A stretch of DNA of 64,000 nucleotides from BOKV01 sp041739225 (GCA_041739225.1 JBGSOG010000046.1:100108-164107), one strand, 5' to 3'; numbered from the stretch's first letter, positions 1-9,413 are shown. A program made the numbers and translations. The notes: a model not told the origin generated them from the letters alone.

Positions 1-439
1 GTGCGGCCTTGGTTTTGGCTTCCGCCCCTGGCTTTTGTGATGCTGCCGGATCGGTTGGCTTGACCAAGGCGTTGGCGGTTTTGACCGGTTCCAACGGCTT
101 GGATTCAGCCGGTGCTGCCTTTGTTTCGGCTACCACAGGCTTGGCCACAGGCTTTTCCACCGCAATTACCGGCGCGGTGGCTGGCAATGAAAGCTGCGGA
201 GCGGGCAATTTGAAACTTGTCGCTACCGGCTGGCTTGAAGAAGCAGGAGCGGGAGTTGCTGCACTGACTACCGGCTGGGAAACCGATTTGGTCGGAGCGG
301 CCGCAGCGGCTGCTGCCGGCTTTTGCTGAACAACCACTGTATCAAGCGCGGGTTTTGCGGTTTCCTGCGCATATGAAGCTGTTGCCGCCAGCGAAAACGC
401 CAGTGCCGCAGCCAGTGCCAAACTGTCTTTGTTTCTCAT
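1..439 (-). CDS. Partial exported Ala/Pro-rich protein
   Basis: Reading the minus strand from the ATG at 439, the frame stays open to the window edge, so the C-terminus is missing. The product starts MRNKDSLALAAALAFSL, a Sec-type signal peptide with a likely cut after ASYA. About 120 residues rich in Ala, Pro, Lys and Val follow, with no recognisable domain. Such linkers often tether an envelope protein to a later functional domain, which would lie outside the window. A GGAAAG sequence ahead of the ATG can serve as ribosome site. Function unknown. Confidence 0.6.
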   Translation of the reverse strand, partial: MRNKDSLALAAALAFSLAATASYAQETAKPALDTVVVQQKPAAAAAAAPTKSVSQPVVSAATPAPASSSQPVATSFKLPAPQLSLPATAPVIAVEKPVAKPVVAETKAAPAESKPLEPVKTANALVKPTDPAASQKPGAEAKTKAA

Positions 440-576
440 GTGTCTTTCCAGCTTACTGTTTCATCGGCACATGCCGACAGAAATTTCCCGGTGGCATATG
501 GAACAAATCAACAAACACCACTCTGATGGAAGTGTGTAAAACGCCGCACAGCAAAGTCAATGTGAAGCCGTTGTTC

Positions 577-1122
577 TTACGAAAGTTTTGGATCAGCGTT
601 GCATCTTTGCACGTGTCGTGTGGCTTGTCCGCAATAGTGCGACAGAACATTTGCAGAAAGTTCGCGATACAGCGTGCGGGCAGGGTCGGCCGGTCCGGGC
701 AGGGTTATCTGCCCGTGCGGTACGGTTTTGAAGCCGAACCTGCGATAATATGGCTCATCTCCCACCAGAATCACGAACTTGTCGCCCCGGTGGTGCGCGG
801 CAAACAGCGCGCGATCCATCAGTTCACGGCCAATGCCCATGCTTTTGTGCTGCGGTTCGACAATAAGCGGGCCAAGCACAAGGGCGGGCAACCCGCCTAT
901 GTTGATGCGGGTCAGGCGAATGGATCCGGCCAGTGACTCCTGGCCGTTGGCGTCTTCCATCATTGCGACGAAGCTCAAGTCTGGCTCATGGCGCACGCCT
1001 TCGCGCAACCTGAAGGCCGCACGTGCATAACGGCCCGGCCCGAATGCGCGGGCAGACAAGGCCTCAATTGCTGCATCAAGGTCAGGCGATTCAGGCCTGA
1101 TTTTCAGGGTGAAGGAAATCAT
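577..1122 (-). CDS. GNAT family N-acetyltransferase
   Basis: A 181-residue single-domain protein of the Gcn5-related N-acetyltransferase fold. The acetyl-CoA loop is visible as QHKSMGIGRELM near residues 91-102, preceded by the strand ALVLGPLIVEP and followed by VILVGDEPYYRRFGF, the usual C-terminal signature of YhbS-like members. It should transfer an acetyl group from acetyl-CoA to an amine in the cytoplasm, but the substrate cannot be read from sequence. The last 25 residues after the fold look unconserved. It stands alone, transcribed toward the exported protein gene at the left edge. Confidence 0.82.
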   Translation of the reverse strand: MISFTLKIRPESPDLDAAIEALSARAFGPGRYARAAFRLREGVRHEPDLSFVAMMEDANGQESLAGSIRLTRINIGGLPALVLGPLIVEPQHKSMGIGRELMDRALFAAHHRGDKFVILVGDEPYYRRFGFKTVPHGQITLPGPADPARTLYRELSANVLSHYCGQATRHVQRCNADPKLS

Positions 1123-1467
1123 GGACGTTTTCCGGCAAACAGAAAGGAAGTTTCTGGCCGGAAAGCGTCTCTTGCGTCAGCGCTCCAGCCGGATGGACGA
1201 GCAAGCGCCATGCGCAAAAAGCGCCGGGCTTTGGCTCATTCGTCGTCGCAAGCTGGACATCGCTTTAGTCTCGCGTGGGCCGGAATTGCAGGATCATCGT
1301 TCCTGCATTCTGCAAGGAACGCGCAGATAACACAAGCTTTGGGTTGCGTCCAATAAAATAACGTCTTGCCCACCAGACCTGTCTACGCATTGTTCACCGC
1401 AAAGACAGTGAACCAGATCGAAAACAGCCCTAAATGGATTGTTTGAAGCAATCAGGATGAAAACCCC
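1123..1467. other. Intergenic region with small inverted repeats
   Basis: The 345 bases lie between the divergent acetyltransferase and glutathionyl-hydroquinone reductase genes, so promoters for both should be here. No convincing gene is seen. Two short inverted repeats precede the reductase: GTTCAC at 1392-1397 with GTGAAC at 1408-1413, and GATTG/CAATC around 1438-1454. Either could be a regulator site or chance. Confidence 0.4.
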
Positions 1468-2457
1468 ATGGGACTACTCGTTGACGGCAACTGGCAAGAC
1501 CAGTGGTATGATACCTCCAAGAGCGGCGGACGTTTCGTGCGCAAGGATGCTGCATTTCGCAACTGGGTGACAAAGGACGGGGCTCCGGGTCCCAGCGGGG
1601 AAGGCGGCTTCAAGGCGGAGGCCGGGCGATATCATCTGTATGTTTCGCTGGCCTGTCCTTGGGCGCACCGCACGTTGATTTTCCGCAGGCTCAAAAAACT
1701 TGAAAGCGTGATTGGCGTTTCAGTGACAAATTTTCTGATGGCCGAAAACGGGTGGACATTCCATCCGCAGGACGGCGCAATTGCCGACGACGTCAACAAT
1801 GCGCAATTCATGTGGCAGGTCTACGTTCGTGCGAAATCCGACTTTTCGGGAAGGGTGACCGTGCCGGTACTTTGGGACCGCGAGAAAAATACAATCGTCA
1901 GCAATGAATCGTCGGAAATCATCCGCATGTTCAATTCAGCTTTTGATGAAGTGGGTGCTGTGGGGCCGGATTATTATCCGGCTGAACTTCGCACAGAAAT
2001 CGATGCGGTCAACGCCCGGGTTTATTCCAGCGTCAACAATGGCGTTTATCGCTGCGGCTTCGCCACCAGCCAGCCAGCTTATGAGGAGGCGTTTTCCGAG
2101 CTGTTTACATCGCTGGACTGGCTCGAAGATATTCTCTCGCGTCAGCGCTATCTCGCCGGTGACCGGCTGACCGAAGCCGACTGGCGGTTGTTCACCACGC
2201 TTGTGCGCTTCGACGCGGTTTATGTCGGCCACTTCAAGTGCAACCGCCACCGCATCGAAGACATCCCCAACCTGTCAAATTACTTGCGCGAATTGTTTCA
2301 GGTGCCAGGTGTCGCGCAAACCGTGAACATGCAGCACATCAAGGGTCATTATTACGCAAGCCATCCCACCATCAACCCGACAGGTATCATTCCCGTCGGC
2401 CCGGCGCTGGACTTCTCGCGGCCACATGACCGTGGGCGCTTTTCCGCTCACCAGTAG
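1468..2457 (+). CDS. yqjG: Glutathionyl-hydroquinone reductase (GST family, Xi class)
   Basis: A 329-residue glutathione transferase of the YqjG/PcpF group, which removes glutathione from glutathionyl-hydroquinones in the cytoplasm. The catalytic motif CPWAHRT has its Cys at residue 63, the position expected for this class, inside a thioredoxin-like N-domain (about 45-160). An all-helical C-domain follows, containing WLEDILSRQRYLAGDRLTEAD. Length matches the family. It is monocistronic, and its stop overlaps the convergent Nudix gene by about 10 bases. Confidence 0.93.
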   Translation: MGLLVDGNWQDQWYDTSKSGGRFVRKDAAFRNWVTKDGAPGPSGEGGFKAEAGRYHLYVSLACPWAHRTLIFRRLKKLESVIGVSVTNFLMAENGWTFHPQDGAIADDVNNAQFMWQVYVRAKSDFSGRVTVPVLWDREKNTIVSNESSEIIRMFNSAFDEVGAVGPDYYPAELRTEIDAVNARVYSSVNNGVYRCGFATSQPAYEEAFSELFTSLDWLEDILSRQRYLAGDRLTEADWRLFTTLVRFDAVYVGHFKCNRHRIEDIPNLSNYLRELFQVPGVAQTVNMQHIKGHYYASHPTINPTGIIPVGPALDFSRPHDRGRFSAHQ

Positions 2458-2909
2458 GGTGATTTGTCATACCCGCCCGACAGCTCATCCAGCCGCCGGC
2501 GGGTGCCTCTTGAAACATCCGGCGGCAGGTCGGGTTGTGCGAAAAAGCGGCACTGTGCGATTTCGAAATTCGGCTGGAAATCGCGAACGCGCTTCCACAG
2601 GGGGCAGCGAAACAGCACGACGTGGTCGCGGTTGCCAAGGCTGCGGTTGAGATAGATGCCGACAAGTTGTGGCCTGCCGGTCAGGCGCAGTCCGGCCTCT
2701 TCATCCAGTTCGCGTTCGACGGCTTCCTCAATCGTCTCACCGGGGTCAACGCCGCCTCCGGGGAAATGCCAGCCCGGCACATAAGTGTGCCTGAGCAGCA
2801 AGAGCGCGCCGGTTTCATCTTCCACCATGGCACGAACGCCAATGGAGAGCGGTGACAAGTGGAGGCCGGCGCGGTGGCGCAACCAGCGGGCAATTCCGGT
2901 CAGCCGCAT
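2448..2909 (-). CDS. Nudix hydrolase
   Basis: A 153-residue Nudix pyrophosphohydrolase. The Nudix box is complete: GGVDPGETIEEAVERELDEE followed by AGL fits G-x5-E-x7-RE-x2-EE-x-G, giving the Mg-binding glutamates. Substrate is probably a nucleoside diphosphate derivative but cannot be specified. I chose the start MRLTGIARWL at 2909. A longer frame to 3026 would overlap the divergent metallophosphoesterase and adds residues unlike the family. The two genes share a 68-base divergent promoter region. Confidence 0.85.
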   Translation of the reverse strand: MRLTGIARWLRHRAGLHLSPLSIGVRAMVEDETGALLLLRHTYVPGWHFPGGGVDPGETIEEAVERELDEEAGLRLTGRPQLVGIYLNRSLGNRDHVVLFRCPLWKRVRDFQPNFEIAQCRFFAQPDLPPDVSRGTRRRLDELSGGYDKSPYW

Positions 2910-2977
2910 GGTTTGCCTATGCGCATTTTTTTGTGCCACCTTGCTGCCGGGAGGCGAACCGGTTAATCGCGTTGCGC

Positions 2978-3880
2978 ATGTTCCGCCTTGCCCACATATC
3001 CGACATCCATTTGGGACCGCTGCCACCGGTCAGCCGCCGTGACCTCATGTCAAAGCGGATCACCGGCTATGTCAACTGGCAGCGCAATCGCGGCAACAGC
3101 CAGTCGCCCGATGTGCTGCAAAAATTGCTGGCAGATATCAAGGCCCGAGGCCCGGACCACATTGCCGTGACGGGTGATCTCATCAATTTGGGCCTTGAGC
3201 GCGAGACAATCGACGCCGCTGCATGGTTGCAAACGCTCGGAGACCCAGGTGATGTTTCGGTGGTTTGCGGCAACCATGATGCGTATGTGCCGGGCGCACT
3301 GGGCCGGGTCCTGAAGGCGTGGGCACCGTTCCTGACCGGTGATGGTTTGGTTGCCACCGGAACAAACGAGTTTCCCTATGTTCGCCGCCGGGACGGGATA
3401 TCGATCATCGGCTGCAATTCGGCGCGCGCGACCATGCCGTTTCTGGCGACCGGGTTTTTCAAGAAGCGGCAGGCAGACAGGCTGGCAGAAATACTTGACG
3501 GCGAGCGCAAGCAGGGCCGTTGCCGGGTCGTGCTCATTCACCACTCGCCGATCCGGGCCTCCACCGGTGTGATGAAGCGCCTGGTCGGGGCGTCGCTGTT
3601 TCGAAAGGTGATCGAGCGGCATGGTGCAGAACTTGTGCTGCACGGACACACCCACAATGCTACTGTTCACCGCATACCGGGGCTCCCAAACGGCGTTCCG
3701 GTGGTCGGTGTTCCTGCTGCCGGGCAGGCAATGGTGGCAAGGATCAACCGACCGGCGGCCCGCTACAATCTGTTCAGCATTGCTGAAGGCCCGCGAGGCT
3801 GGTCAATTGCCATGAATGAATACGGGATCACCGACGCAGGTTTGTCGGTCAGCCTGATCGCCAAACGGCAATTGCTGTAA
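2978..3880 (+). CDS. Calcineurin-like metallophosphoesterase
   Basis: A 300-residue phosphoesterase of the calcineurin superfamily with all metal-ligand motifs in order: HISDIHLG (residues 6-13), GDLI (about 66), GNHD (about 98), IHHSP (about 187) and HGHTH (about 222). It should hydrolyse phosphomono- or diesters with two metal ions; the substrate is unknown. The start at 2978 places MFRLAHISDIHLG at the N-terminus as usual for the family. A longer in-frame extension to 2852 encodes unconserved sequence on top of the divergent Nudix gene. Confidence 0.88.
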   Translation: MFRLAHISDIHLGPLPPVSRRDLMSKRITGYVNWQRNRGNSQSPDVLQKLLADIKARGPDHIAVTGDLINLGLERETIDAAAWLQTLGDPGDVSVVCGNHDAYVPGALGRVLKAWAPFLTGDGLVATGTNEFPYVRRRDGISIIGCNSARATMPFLATGFFKKRQADRLAEILDGERKQGRCRVVLIHHSPIRASTGVMKRLVGASLFRKVIERHGAELVLHGHTHNATVHRIPGLPNGVPVVGVPAAGQAMVARINRPAARYNLFSIAEGPRGWSIAMNEYGITDAGLSVSLIAKRQLL

Positions 3881-3884
3881 AAGC

Positions 3885-4523
3885 TCAAAAGCGCGGCAAT
3901 TCGCCAAACCACGCCCAGGCAACCATGCCGGCAGCGCCCGCGACCAGACCAAGCGCCAACATGCCGATGTGACCCCAGCCGAAGGATTTTTGTTTTACCG
4001 GAGGGGTTGCGGTCGTCACAAGCGGTTGCGGAACTGACTCGCTTGCAGCCGCTTCAGCGATGGCTTTTCGGTCGAAATCCCAGGCTTTCATGGCTTGCCA
4101 GTCGCCTTCCACGGCACGTTCGCGCTCCAGAATGCGTTCGGCGACGTAGTCGGTGACTGCGCGGGCCATTTCCTCCCGCCGTTCGGTCTGGGCCAGCACA
4201 GCGCGGCCCAACCTTGTATCCTTGATAAATTCGTAGGTGCGTTTGTCGCGGCCCATGCGCACGAACGAGGTCATGTCAATCCAAAGGCGCGGCGTATCAC
4301 CATTGGTGAGGGCGAATTCGAATTGCTCATTGCCTTCTGGAACTTGTGAAAACACGGGTTGCACATCCTGCGCCAGCAATTCCAGCCGCGCATGTTGCGC
4401 CTGCTTCATGTCCACGACCACGTCGTCGCGATCGGCTTGCGCCCGTTTCATGCGTTCCATCGCTTCCTTGAGATCAAGTACGCGGGTCTCGATCTGCTTT
4501 GGGTCCAAGTCTTGATCAGCCAT
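3885..4523 (-). CDS. Hypothetical protein, coiled coil with C-terminal membrane anchor
   Basis: A 212-residue protein of unknown function. Residues about 8-45 are a charged heptad-like helix (IETRVLDLKEAMERMKRAQA). A mixed middle segment with LWIDMTSFVRMGRDKRTYEF follows, and one hydrophobic span, IGMLALGLVAGAAGMVAWAWF, sits at the very C-terminus, suggesting a tail-anchored inner-membrane protein facing the cytoplasm. The start at 4523 has AGGAG eight to nine bases upstream; the longer frame lacks this. Similar proteins occur in rhizobia without assigned roles, from memory. Confidence 0.72.
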   Translation of the reverse strand: MADQDLDPKQIETRVLDLKEAMERMKRAQADRDDVVVDMKQAQHARLELLAQDVQPVFSQVPEGNEQFEFALTNGDTPRLWIDMTSFVRMGRDKRTYEFIKDTRLGRAVLAQTERREEMARAVTDYVAERILERERAVEGDWQAMKAWDFDRKAIAEAAASESVPQPLVTTATPPVKQKSFGWGHIGMLALGLVAGAAGMVAWAWFGELPRF

Positions 4524-4607
4524 GATGTCGTCTCCTGGAATTGCCAAATCCTTGCCAATTCCTTAATGCATTGGATCACAATTTAACGTTTGTGCTTGCT
4601 TTGTTCA

Positions 4608-5099
4608 ATGGCTGATGAATCCCAACCCCTTCCAAGGGCCTGCAGACTGGTCGCGGACGCCGCTTCTGCAGCCGGACTGGCCATCGACATCCAGTTGATG
4701 GGAGCAAGCACCCGGACAGCCGAAGAGGCTGCTGCGGCATGCCAAACCAGCGTCGCGCAAATCGTCAAATCCCTGGTTTTTCGCGGCAAAGTGAGCGGAA
4801 AGCCGATCCTTTTGCTTGTCAGCGGCGTCAATCGGGTGAAGGAGACCCTGATGCAACGCGAAATCGGTGAAAAGATCGAACGGCCTGATGCAGATTTTGT
4901 GCGGGAAGCAACCGGTTTTGCCATCGGTGGCATTCCGCCGCTCGGCCATGCCACGCAGATGCTGGTCTATGTCGACGAAGATTTGCTGCAATACGATACC
5001 GTGTTTGCGGCAGCAGGAACCCCCAATGCGATCTTCGCGGTCAATTCAGCCGCGCTGGTTCAGGCAACCGCCGGCAAGGTGATTGCGGTTCACGACTGA
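4608..5099 (+). CDS. YbaK/EbsC-type aminoacyl-tRNA deacylase
   Basis: A 163-residue single-domain protein of the YbaK/ProX fold, whose members hydrolyse mischarged aminoacyl-tRNAs such as Cys-tRNA-Pro. Family features seen are the N-terminal TAEEAAAACQTSVAQIVKSL helix, the conserved lysine in VKSLVF, and GFAIGGIPPLGH, the loop near the active site. I start at MADESQPLP (4608) rather than 4590, since the six extra residues look unconserved. It converges on and overlaps trmL by about 10 bases. Which tRNA it edits is not visible. Confidence 0.86.
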   Translation: MADESQPLPRACRLVADAASAAGLAIDIQLMGASTRTAEEAAAACQTSVAQIVKSLVFRGKVSGKPILLLVSGVNRVKETLMQREIGEKIERPDADFVREATGFAIGGIPPLGHATQMLVYVDEDLLQYDTVFAAAGTPNAIFAVNSAALVQATAGKVIAVHD

Positions 5100-5557
5100 A
5101 CTGGAAACATTCCCGTTTGTCTAAGCGCTTCAGCCAACACGATGGCGCCTGAAAGCGCCATGTTGAGAGATCTGGCACCCTTTGCCATTGGCACCAGCAG
5201 TCTTGCATCGGCTGCGGCATGGACTTGCGCCGGAACGCCACCCGATTCGCGACCCAGCAGGATCAGATCGTCCGGTTCAAACCGGAATTCAGCATAGGCA
5301 GAACTGGCTGTTGTGGTCATCAAGATCAGCCTGCGTCCGGTACTGCGGCGCCAGTTTTCAAAGGCTTCCCAACCGGAATGCCGTCTTGTTGCCGCGATTT
5401 CCAGATAATCCATCCCGGCGCGGCGCAAGGCTGTGTCATCCATTCGAAATCCTGCGGGGCCTATGATGTTGATTACCGTGCCCGTGCATGCGGCCAGCCG
5501 CATCAGGGAACCGGTGTTTCCCGGGATGTCAGGCTGGTAAAGTGCCAGTTCCGGCAT
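5090..5557 (-). CDS. trmL: tRNA (cytidine(34)-2'-O)-methyltransferase TrmL
   Basis: A 155-residue SPOUT methyltransferase that 2'-O-methylates the wobble nucleotide 34 of tRNA-Leu. Typical signatures are PDIPGNTGSLMRLAAC at the N-terminus, FRMDDTALRRAGMDY in the middle, LLGRESGGVP for the SAM knot and ARSLNMALSGAIVLAE at the end. I start at MPELALYQPD (5557), the normal N-terminus. A frame reaching 5734 adds 59 unconserved residues over the divergent ABC gene. Its stop overlaps the YbaK-type gene. Confidence 0.92.
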   Translation of the reverse strand: MPELALYQPDIPGNTGSLMRLAACTGTVINIIGPAGFRMDDTALRRAGMDYLEIAATRRHSGWEAFENWRRSTGRRLILMTTTASSAYAEFRFEPDDLILLGRESGGVPAQVHAAADARLLVPMAKGARSLNMALSGAIVLAEALRQTGMFPVQS

Positions 5558-5644
5558 GTTTTGAACTTTCCCTTTCAGCGCAAATTGGCCCAGCCGTTGC
5601 AGAACACACCCAAAGCGCCATAAACAAGTGGCGGGAGCCTTACA

Positions 5645-7522
5645 ATGTTTGCTTTTTTTGAAAAACGCATCGAACCCTTTCCAGCGGCGGAGCCGACCCG
5701 CCCGCCGAGCGGATTGTTTGCGTTTTGCTGGCATTACACGAAAGACGCGTTCCCGTGGCTTTTGTTGATGTCAGTGCTCTCGGCTTTGATCGCGGCATCT
5801 GAAGTCATGGTATTTGGCTTCCTGGGCAGCATTGTCGACTGGCTGTCCACCGCCAACAAGGAGACTTTCCTTGCGCAGGAAGGCGCGACTTTGCTGTGGA
5901 TGGGGGCTTTCGTTGTTCTGGTGCTCCCAACACTAGTTTTGCTGCATTCGATGATCATCCACCAGACTTTGCTCGGCAATTATCCGATGATCGCGCGCTG
6001 GCAGATGCACCGCTACTTGCTGCGCCAGTCGATGTCGTTCTTTGCCAACGAGTTTGCCGGACGTGTGGCTACCAAAGTCATGCAGACCTCGCTTTCGATC
6101 CGTGAAACGGTGATGAAGCTGATGGACATTCTCGTTTTCGTCTCAGTCTATTTCGCCAGTGTGCTGGTCATCGTTTCCGGCTCGGATTGGCGCATGGTGC
6201 TGCCGCTGGTGTTCTGGCTGGCGGTTTATGCCGGCCTGATTGCGTGGTTTGTACCAAAGCTGCGGGAAGTTTCCGAAAGGCAGGCCGACGCACGTTCGTT
6301 GATGACCGGCCGGATCGTCGACAGCTATACAAACATCAACACAGTCAAGCTGTTCAGCCATGCTGGACGCGAATCCGTCTACGCGCGCGAAAGCATGCAA
6401 GGGTTTCTCGATACCGTTCACGGCCAGATGCGGCTGGTGACGATGTTCCACGCGTTCATCTATTTCAACAATTGTCTTGTGGTGTTTCTGGTGGCCGGCA
6501 CGGCGATCTGGCTGTGGCTGGGATCGGCGGTCAGCATTGGTGCCATCGCTGTTGCAACCGCACTGGCGCTGCGCCTCAACGGCATGTCCCAATGGATCAT
6601 GTGGGAAGTTTCGGCGCTGTTTGAAAACATCGGCATCGTGCATGACGGCATGGGCATGCTGACCATTCCGCAATCGGTTACCGACAAGCCGGGGGCAGCG
6701 GCAATTTCGGTTGCCAAGGGCGGCATCGAGTTTGACGGGATCAGTTTTCACTACGGCAAGGACAGCGGCGTGATCGATGATCTGTCACTGACCATCCAGC
6801 AGGGCGAAAAGATCGGCCTTATTGGTCGTTCCGGTGCGGGCAAGACGACGCTCGCAAACCTGCTGCTGCGCTTTTACGATCTGGAGGGCGGCGTCATCCG
6901 GATCGACGGGGTGGACATTGCCGGCATCTCGCAGGACAGCCTGCGCTCGCAGATCGGGGTGGTGACGCAAGACACCTCGTTGCTGCACCGTTCCATTCGC
7001 GACAACATTGCATATGGCAGGCCGGACGCGACGGATGCGCAGGTGCTGGAAGCAGCACGCCGGGCCAAGGCATTGGATTTCATCGAGAAACTCGAAGACC
7101 AGAAGGGGCGCAAGGGGCTGGACGCGCATGTCGGCGAGCGCGGGGTCAAGCTTTCCGGCGGACAGAGGCAGCGCATTGCCATTGCCCGGGTATTTTTGAA
7201 AGACGCGCCGGTTCTGGTGCTCGACGAGGCAACTTCGGCACTGGATTCCGAAGTGGAAGCAGCAATTCAGGAAAATCTTTTCGAATTGATGGAAGGCAAG
7301 ACGGTTATTGCGATTGCGCATCGGCTTTCAACCATTGCCGCGCTCGACCGGTTGGTGGTGATGGACAATGGCCGCATCATCGAGACCGGAACACATGCCG
7401 AGCTCTCCACCGGTGGCGGGCTTTACTCCGAACTGTGGGCGCGCCAGTCAGGTGGGTTCATTGACGACGGCCTGCTTCAGCAATTGAAGGAACAGCAAAA
7501 GCTGAAGGACGCGGCGGAGTAG
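5645..7522 (+). CDS. ABC transporter, fused permease and ATPase (first of pair)
   Basis: A 625-residue half-transporter of the exporter type. Six membrane helices fill residues about 35-340. The nucleotide-binding domain follows with Walker A GRSGAGKTT (about 394), Q-loop VTQDTSLL, signature LSGGQRQR (about 502), Walker B VLVLDEATSALDSE (about 523) and switch IAHRLST, all intact. It exports an unknown, probably lipophilic or peptide, substrate across the inner membrane. The next gene starts two bases after its stop and encodes a close relative, so the pair probably forms a heterodimer. Confidence 0.9.
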   Translation: MFAFFEKRIEPFPAAEPTRPPSGLFAFCWHYTKDAFPWLLLMSVLSALIAASEVMVFGFLGSIVDWLSTANKETFLAQEGATLLWMGAFVVLVLPTLVLLHSMIIHQTLLGNYPMIARWQMHRYLLRQSMSFFANEFAGRVATKVMQTSLSIRETVMKLMDILVFVSVYFASVLVIVSGSDWRMVLPLVFWLAVYAGLIAWFVPKLREVSERQADARSLMTGRIVDSYTNINTVKLFSHAGRESVYARESMQGFLDTVHGQMRLVTMFHAFIYFNNCLVVFLVAGTAIWLWLGSAVSIGAIAVATALALRLNGMSQWIMWEVSALFENIGIVHDGMGMLTIPQSVTDKPGAAAISVAKGGIEFDGISFHYGKDSGVIDDLSLTIQQGEKIGLIGRSGAGKTTLANLLLRFYDLEGGVIRIDGVDIAGISQDSLRSQIGVVTQDTSLLHRSIRDNIAYGRPDATDAQVLEAARRAKALDFIEKLEDQKGRKGLDAHVGERGVKLSGGQRQRIAIARVFLKDAPVLVLDEATSALDSEVEAAIQENLFELMEGKTVIAIAHRLSTIAALDRLVVMDNGRIIETGTHAELSTGGGLYSELWARQSGGFIDDGLLQQLKEQQKLKDAAE

Positions 7523-7523
7523 G

Positions 7524-9413
7524 ATGGCAATCCTTGATCCGGTTTACCGCCTGTTTGAAAGCTGGATTGACCCGTTCAAGCCACGTGCAAACTATCAGCC
7601 GCCAGACAGGCTTGCGGCCTTCATCTGGCACTATGTGGGTCAAGCGCGATGGGCGTTTGCAGCCATGCTGGCGTACGGCTTTCTCAATGCCATTGTCGAA
7701 GCTTCGCTGTTCACCTTTGTCGGGTGCCTGGTCGACATTCTGGGATCGGTGGAAACCTCCGGTGAGCGTCAGGCTGGCTGGTCGGGTCTGGTGTCGGCCC
7801 ATGGCTACGAATTGCTGTTCATGCTGGCCATTGTTGCCATCGGGCGCGGCCTCGTCATTGCCTGGGGCGCACTGATCGAAGAGCAGGTGATTGTGCCGGG
7901 CTTCTTCACCATGATGCGCTGGCAAAGCCACAAATATGTCATCCGTCAGTCGCTGGCATTTTTCCAAAATGATCTTTCAGGCCGCATCAGCCAGAAAGTG
8001 TTCCAGTCGGGGCAGGCGGCTGGCGACATGATGATTTCTGCCTTGCAGATCATCTGGTTCATCGCGGTCTACGCCTTTACCACCATGGCATTGCTGAGTG
8101 CACTCGACTGGCGGCTCGGAATGGTCGTTGCCGTGTGGATGGCCATATTTGTGGTGATTGCCCGCATTTTCGTGCCGGTTATCCGCCAGCGCGGCAAGGA
8201 TGTCGCGGAAGCAGGTTCCGGCGTGACCGGAAGGCTGGTGGACGGGTATTCCAACATCGCGACGGTAAAGCTCAACGCCAGCGCGGCGGTGGAAGAAGGC
8301 TTTGTCGACGAGGCCATGCGCAACATGCATGGCCAGTTGAAGCAATTTACACGGGCCTTGTCCGGCGTGCGGATCGCGCTTTCATCGGCCAGCGGTCTGG
8401 TGATGGGGGTGTTGGGGCTGCTGGCCATCGATCTGTGGCTGAAGAGCCAGATCAGCACCGGAGAAGTCGCCTTTGCCCTTGCTTTGACATTGCGGCTCAA
8501 CTTGCTGCTTGGCCGCCTGATGGGCAATCTCAACGGATTTTTCCGCGCGCTGGGAACGACCCAAAACTCGATGGAGACAATCGCCGTGCCGCTGGGGCTG
8601 GTGGACATGCCCGGTGCCCGGCCGTTGCAATTTCGCGCTGGCCAAATCAGCGTTGAAAATCTCGGCTTTCACTATGGCGCGGGTGAAAATGTCATCAACA
8701 ATCTGTCGCTCCAAATTCAGCCGGGCGAGAAGCTCGGGCTTGTCGGGCCATCGGGCGCAGGCAAGACCACGCTTGTGCATTTGATGCTGCGCTTTTTCGA
8801 TGCGCAGCAAGGGCGCATTCTGGTTGACGGGCAGGATATCACCACGGTGACACAAGACAGTCTGCGCAATGTGTTCTCAATGGTGCGGCAGGACACAGTG
8901 TTGTTTCACCGGTCGGTCCACGAGAACATCGCCTATGGCTGCCCCGGTGCCACGCGTGAGGCGGTGATCGCCGCGGCAAAAAAGGCCAAGGCACATGATT
9001 TCATCATGGGTCTGGTCGATGGAAAGGGGCGTACCGGCTATGACGCGCGGGTTGGCGAACGCGGGGTGAAGCTCTCTGGCGGCCAGCGCCAGCGTATCGC
9101 CATTGCCCAGGTTTTCCTCAAGAATGCACCGATCCTTATCCTTGACGAGGCGACCAGTCAGCTCGATTCCGAGATCGAGGCGGCAATTCAGGAAAACCTG
9201 TTTGCGCTCATGGAAGGCAAAACCGTCATTGCCATTGCACACAGGCTGTCGACCATTGCCGCGCTTGACCGACTGGTGGTGATCGACAGGGGTGCAATTG
9301 TCGAATCGGGCTACCATGAAAGCCTGCTCAGGAAAAACGGCTTGTATGCCACTTTGTGGAACCGGCAATCCGGCGGTTTTCTCGCTGACCGGCTGCAGCC
9401 AGTCCAAGGGTGA
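7524..9413 (+). CDS. ABC transporter, fused permease and ATPase (second of pair)
   Basis: A 629-residue exporter half with the same plan as its upstream neighbour: membrane domain to about residue 345, then Walker A GPSGAGKTT (about 408), Q-loop VRQDTVLF, LSGGQRQR (about 516), Walker B ILILDEATSQLDSE (about 538) and IAHRLST. The D-loop reads SQLD instead of SALD, otherwise both ATP sites look competent. The two-base gap to the first gene indicates translational coupling. The pair looks like a tandem duplication that diverged. Substrate unknown. Confidence 0.9.
   Translation: MAILDPVYRLFESWIDPFKPRANYQPPDRLAAFIWHYVGQARWAFAAMLAYGFLNAIVEASLFTFVGCLVDILGSVETSGERQAGWSGLVSAHGYELLFMLAIVAIGRGLVIAWGALIEEQVIVPGFFTMMRWQSHKYVIRQSLAFFQNDLSGRISQKVFQSGQAAGDMMISALQIIWFIAVYAFTTMALLSALDWRLGMVVAVWMAIFVVIARIFVPVIRQRGKDVAEAGSGVTGRLVDGYSNIATVKLNASAAVEEGFVDEAMRNMHGQLKQFTRALSGVRIALSSASGLVMGVLGLLAIDLWLKSQISTGEVAFALALTLRLNLLLGRLMGNLNGFFRALGTTQNSMETIAVPLGLVDMPGARPLQFRAGQISVENLGFHYGAGENVINNLSLQIQPGEKLGLVGPSGAGKTTLVHLMLRFFDAQQGRILVDGQDITTVTQDSLRNVFSMVRQDTVLFHRSVHENIAYGCPGATREAVIAAAKKAKAHDFIMGLVDGKGRTGYDARVGERGVKLSGGQRQRIAIAQVFLKNAPILILDEATSQLDSEIEAAIQENLFALMEGKTVIAIAHRLSTIAALDRLVVIDRGAIVESGYHESLLRKNGLYATLWNRQSGGFLADRLQPVQG

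Noticed and set aside
9..329. Plus-strand Ala/Gly/Thr-rich open frame of 106 codons
   Set aside because: It is the mirror of the minus-strand exported-protein gene at 1-439, which has a signal peptide and ribosome site.
355..936. Plus-strand 193-codon frame
   Set aside because: It runs antisense over the clear GNAT acetyltransferase and has no recognisable domain or ribosome site.
1109..1330. 73-codon plus-strand frame before the hydroquinone reductase
   Set aside because: No family look, no ribosome site, and it overlaps the acetyltransferase start; treated as intergenic.
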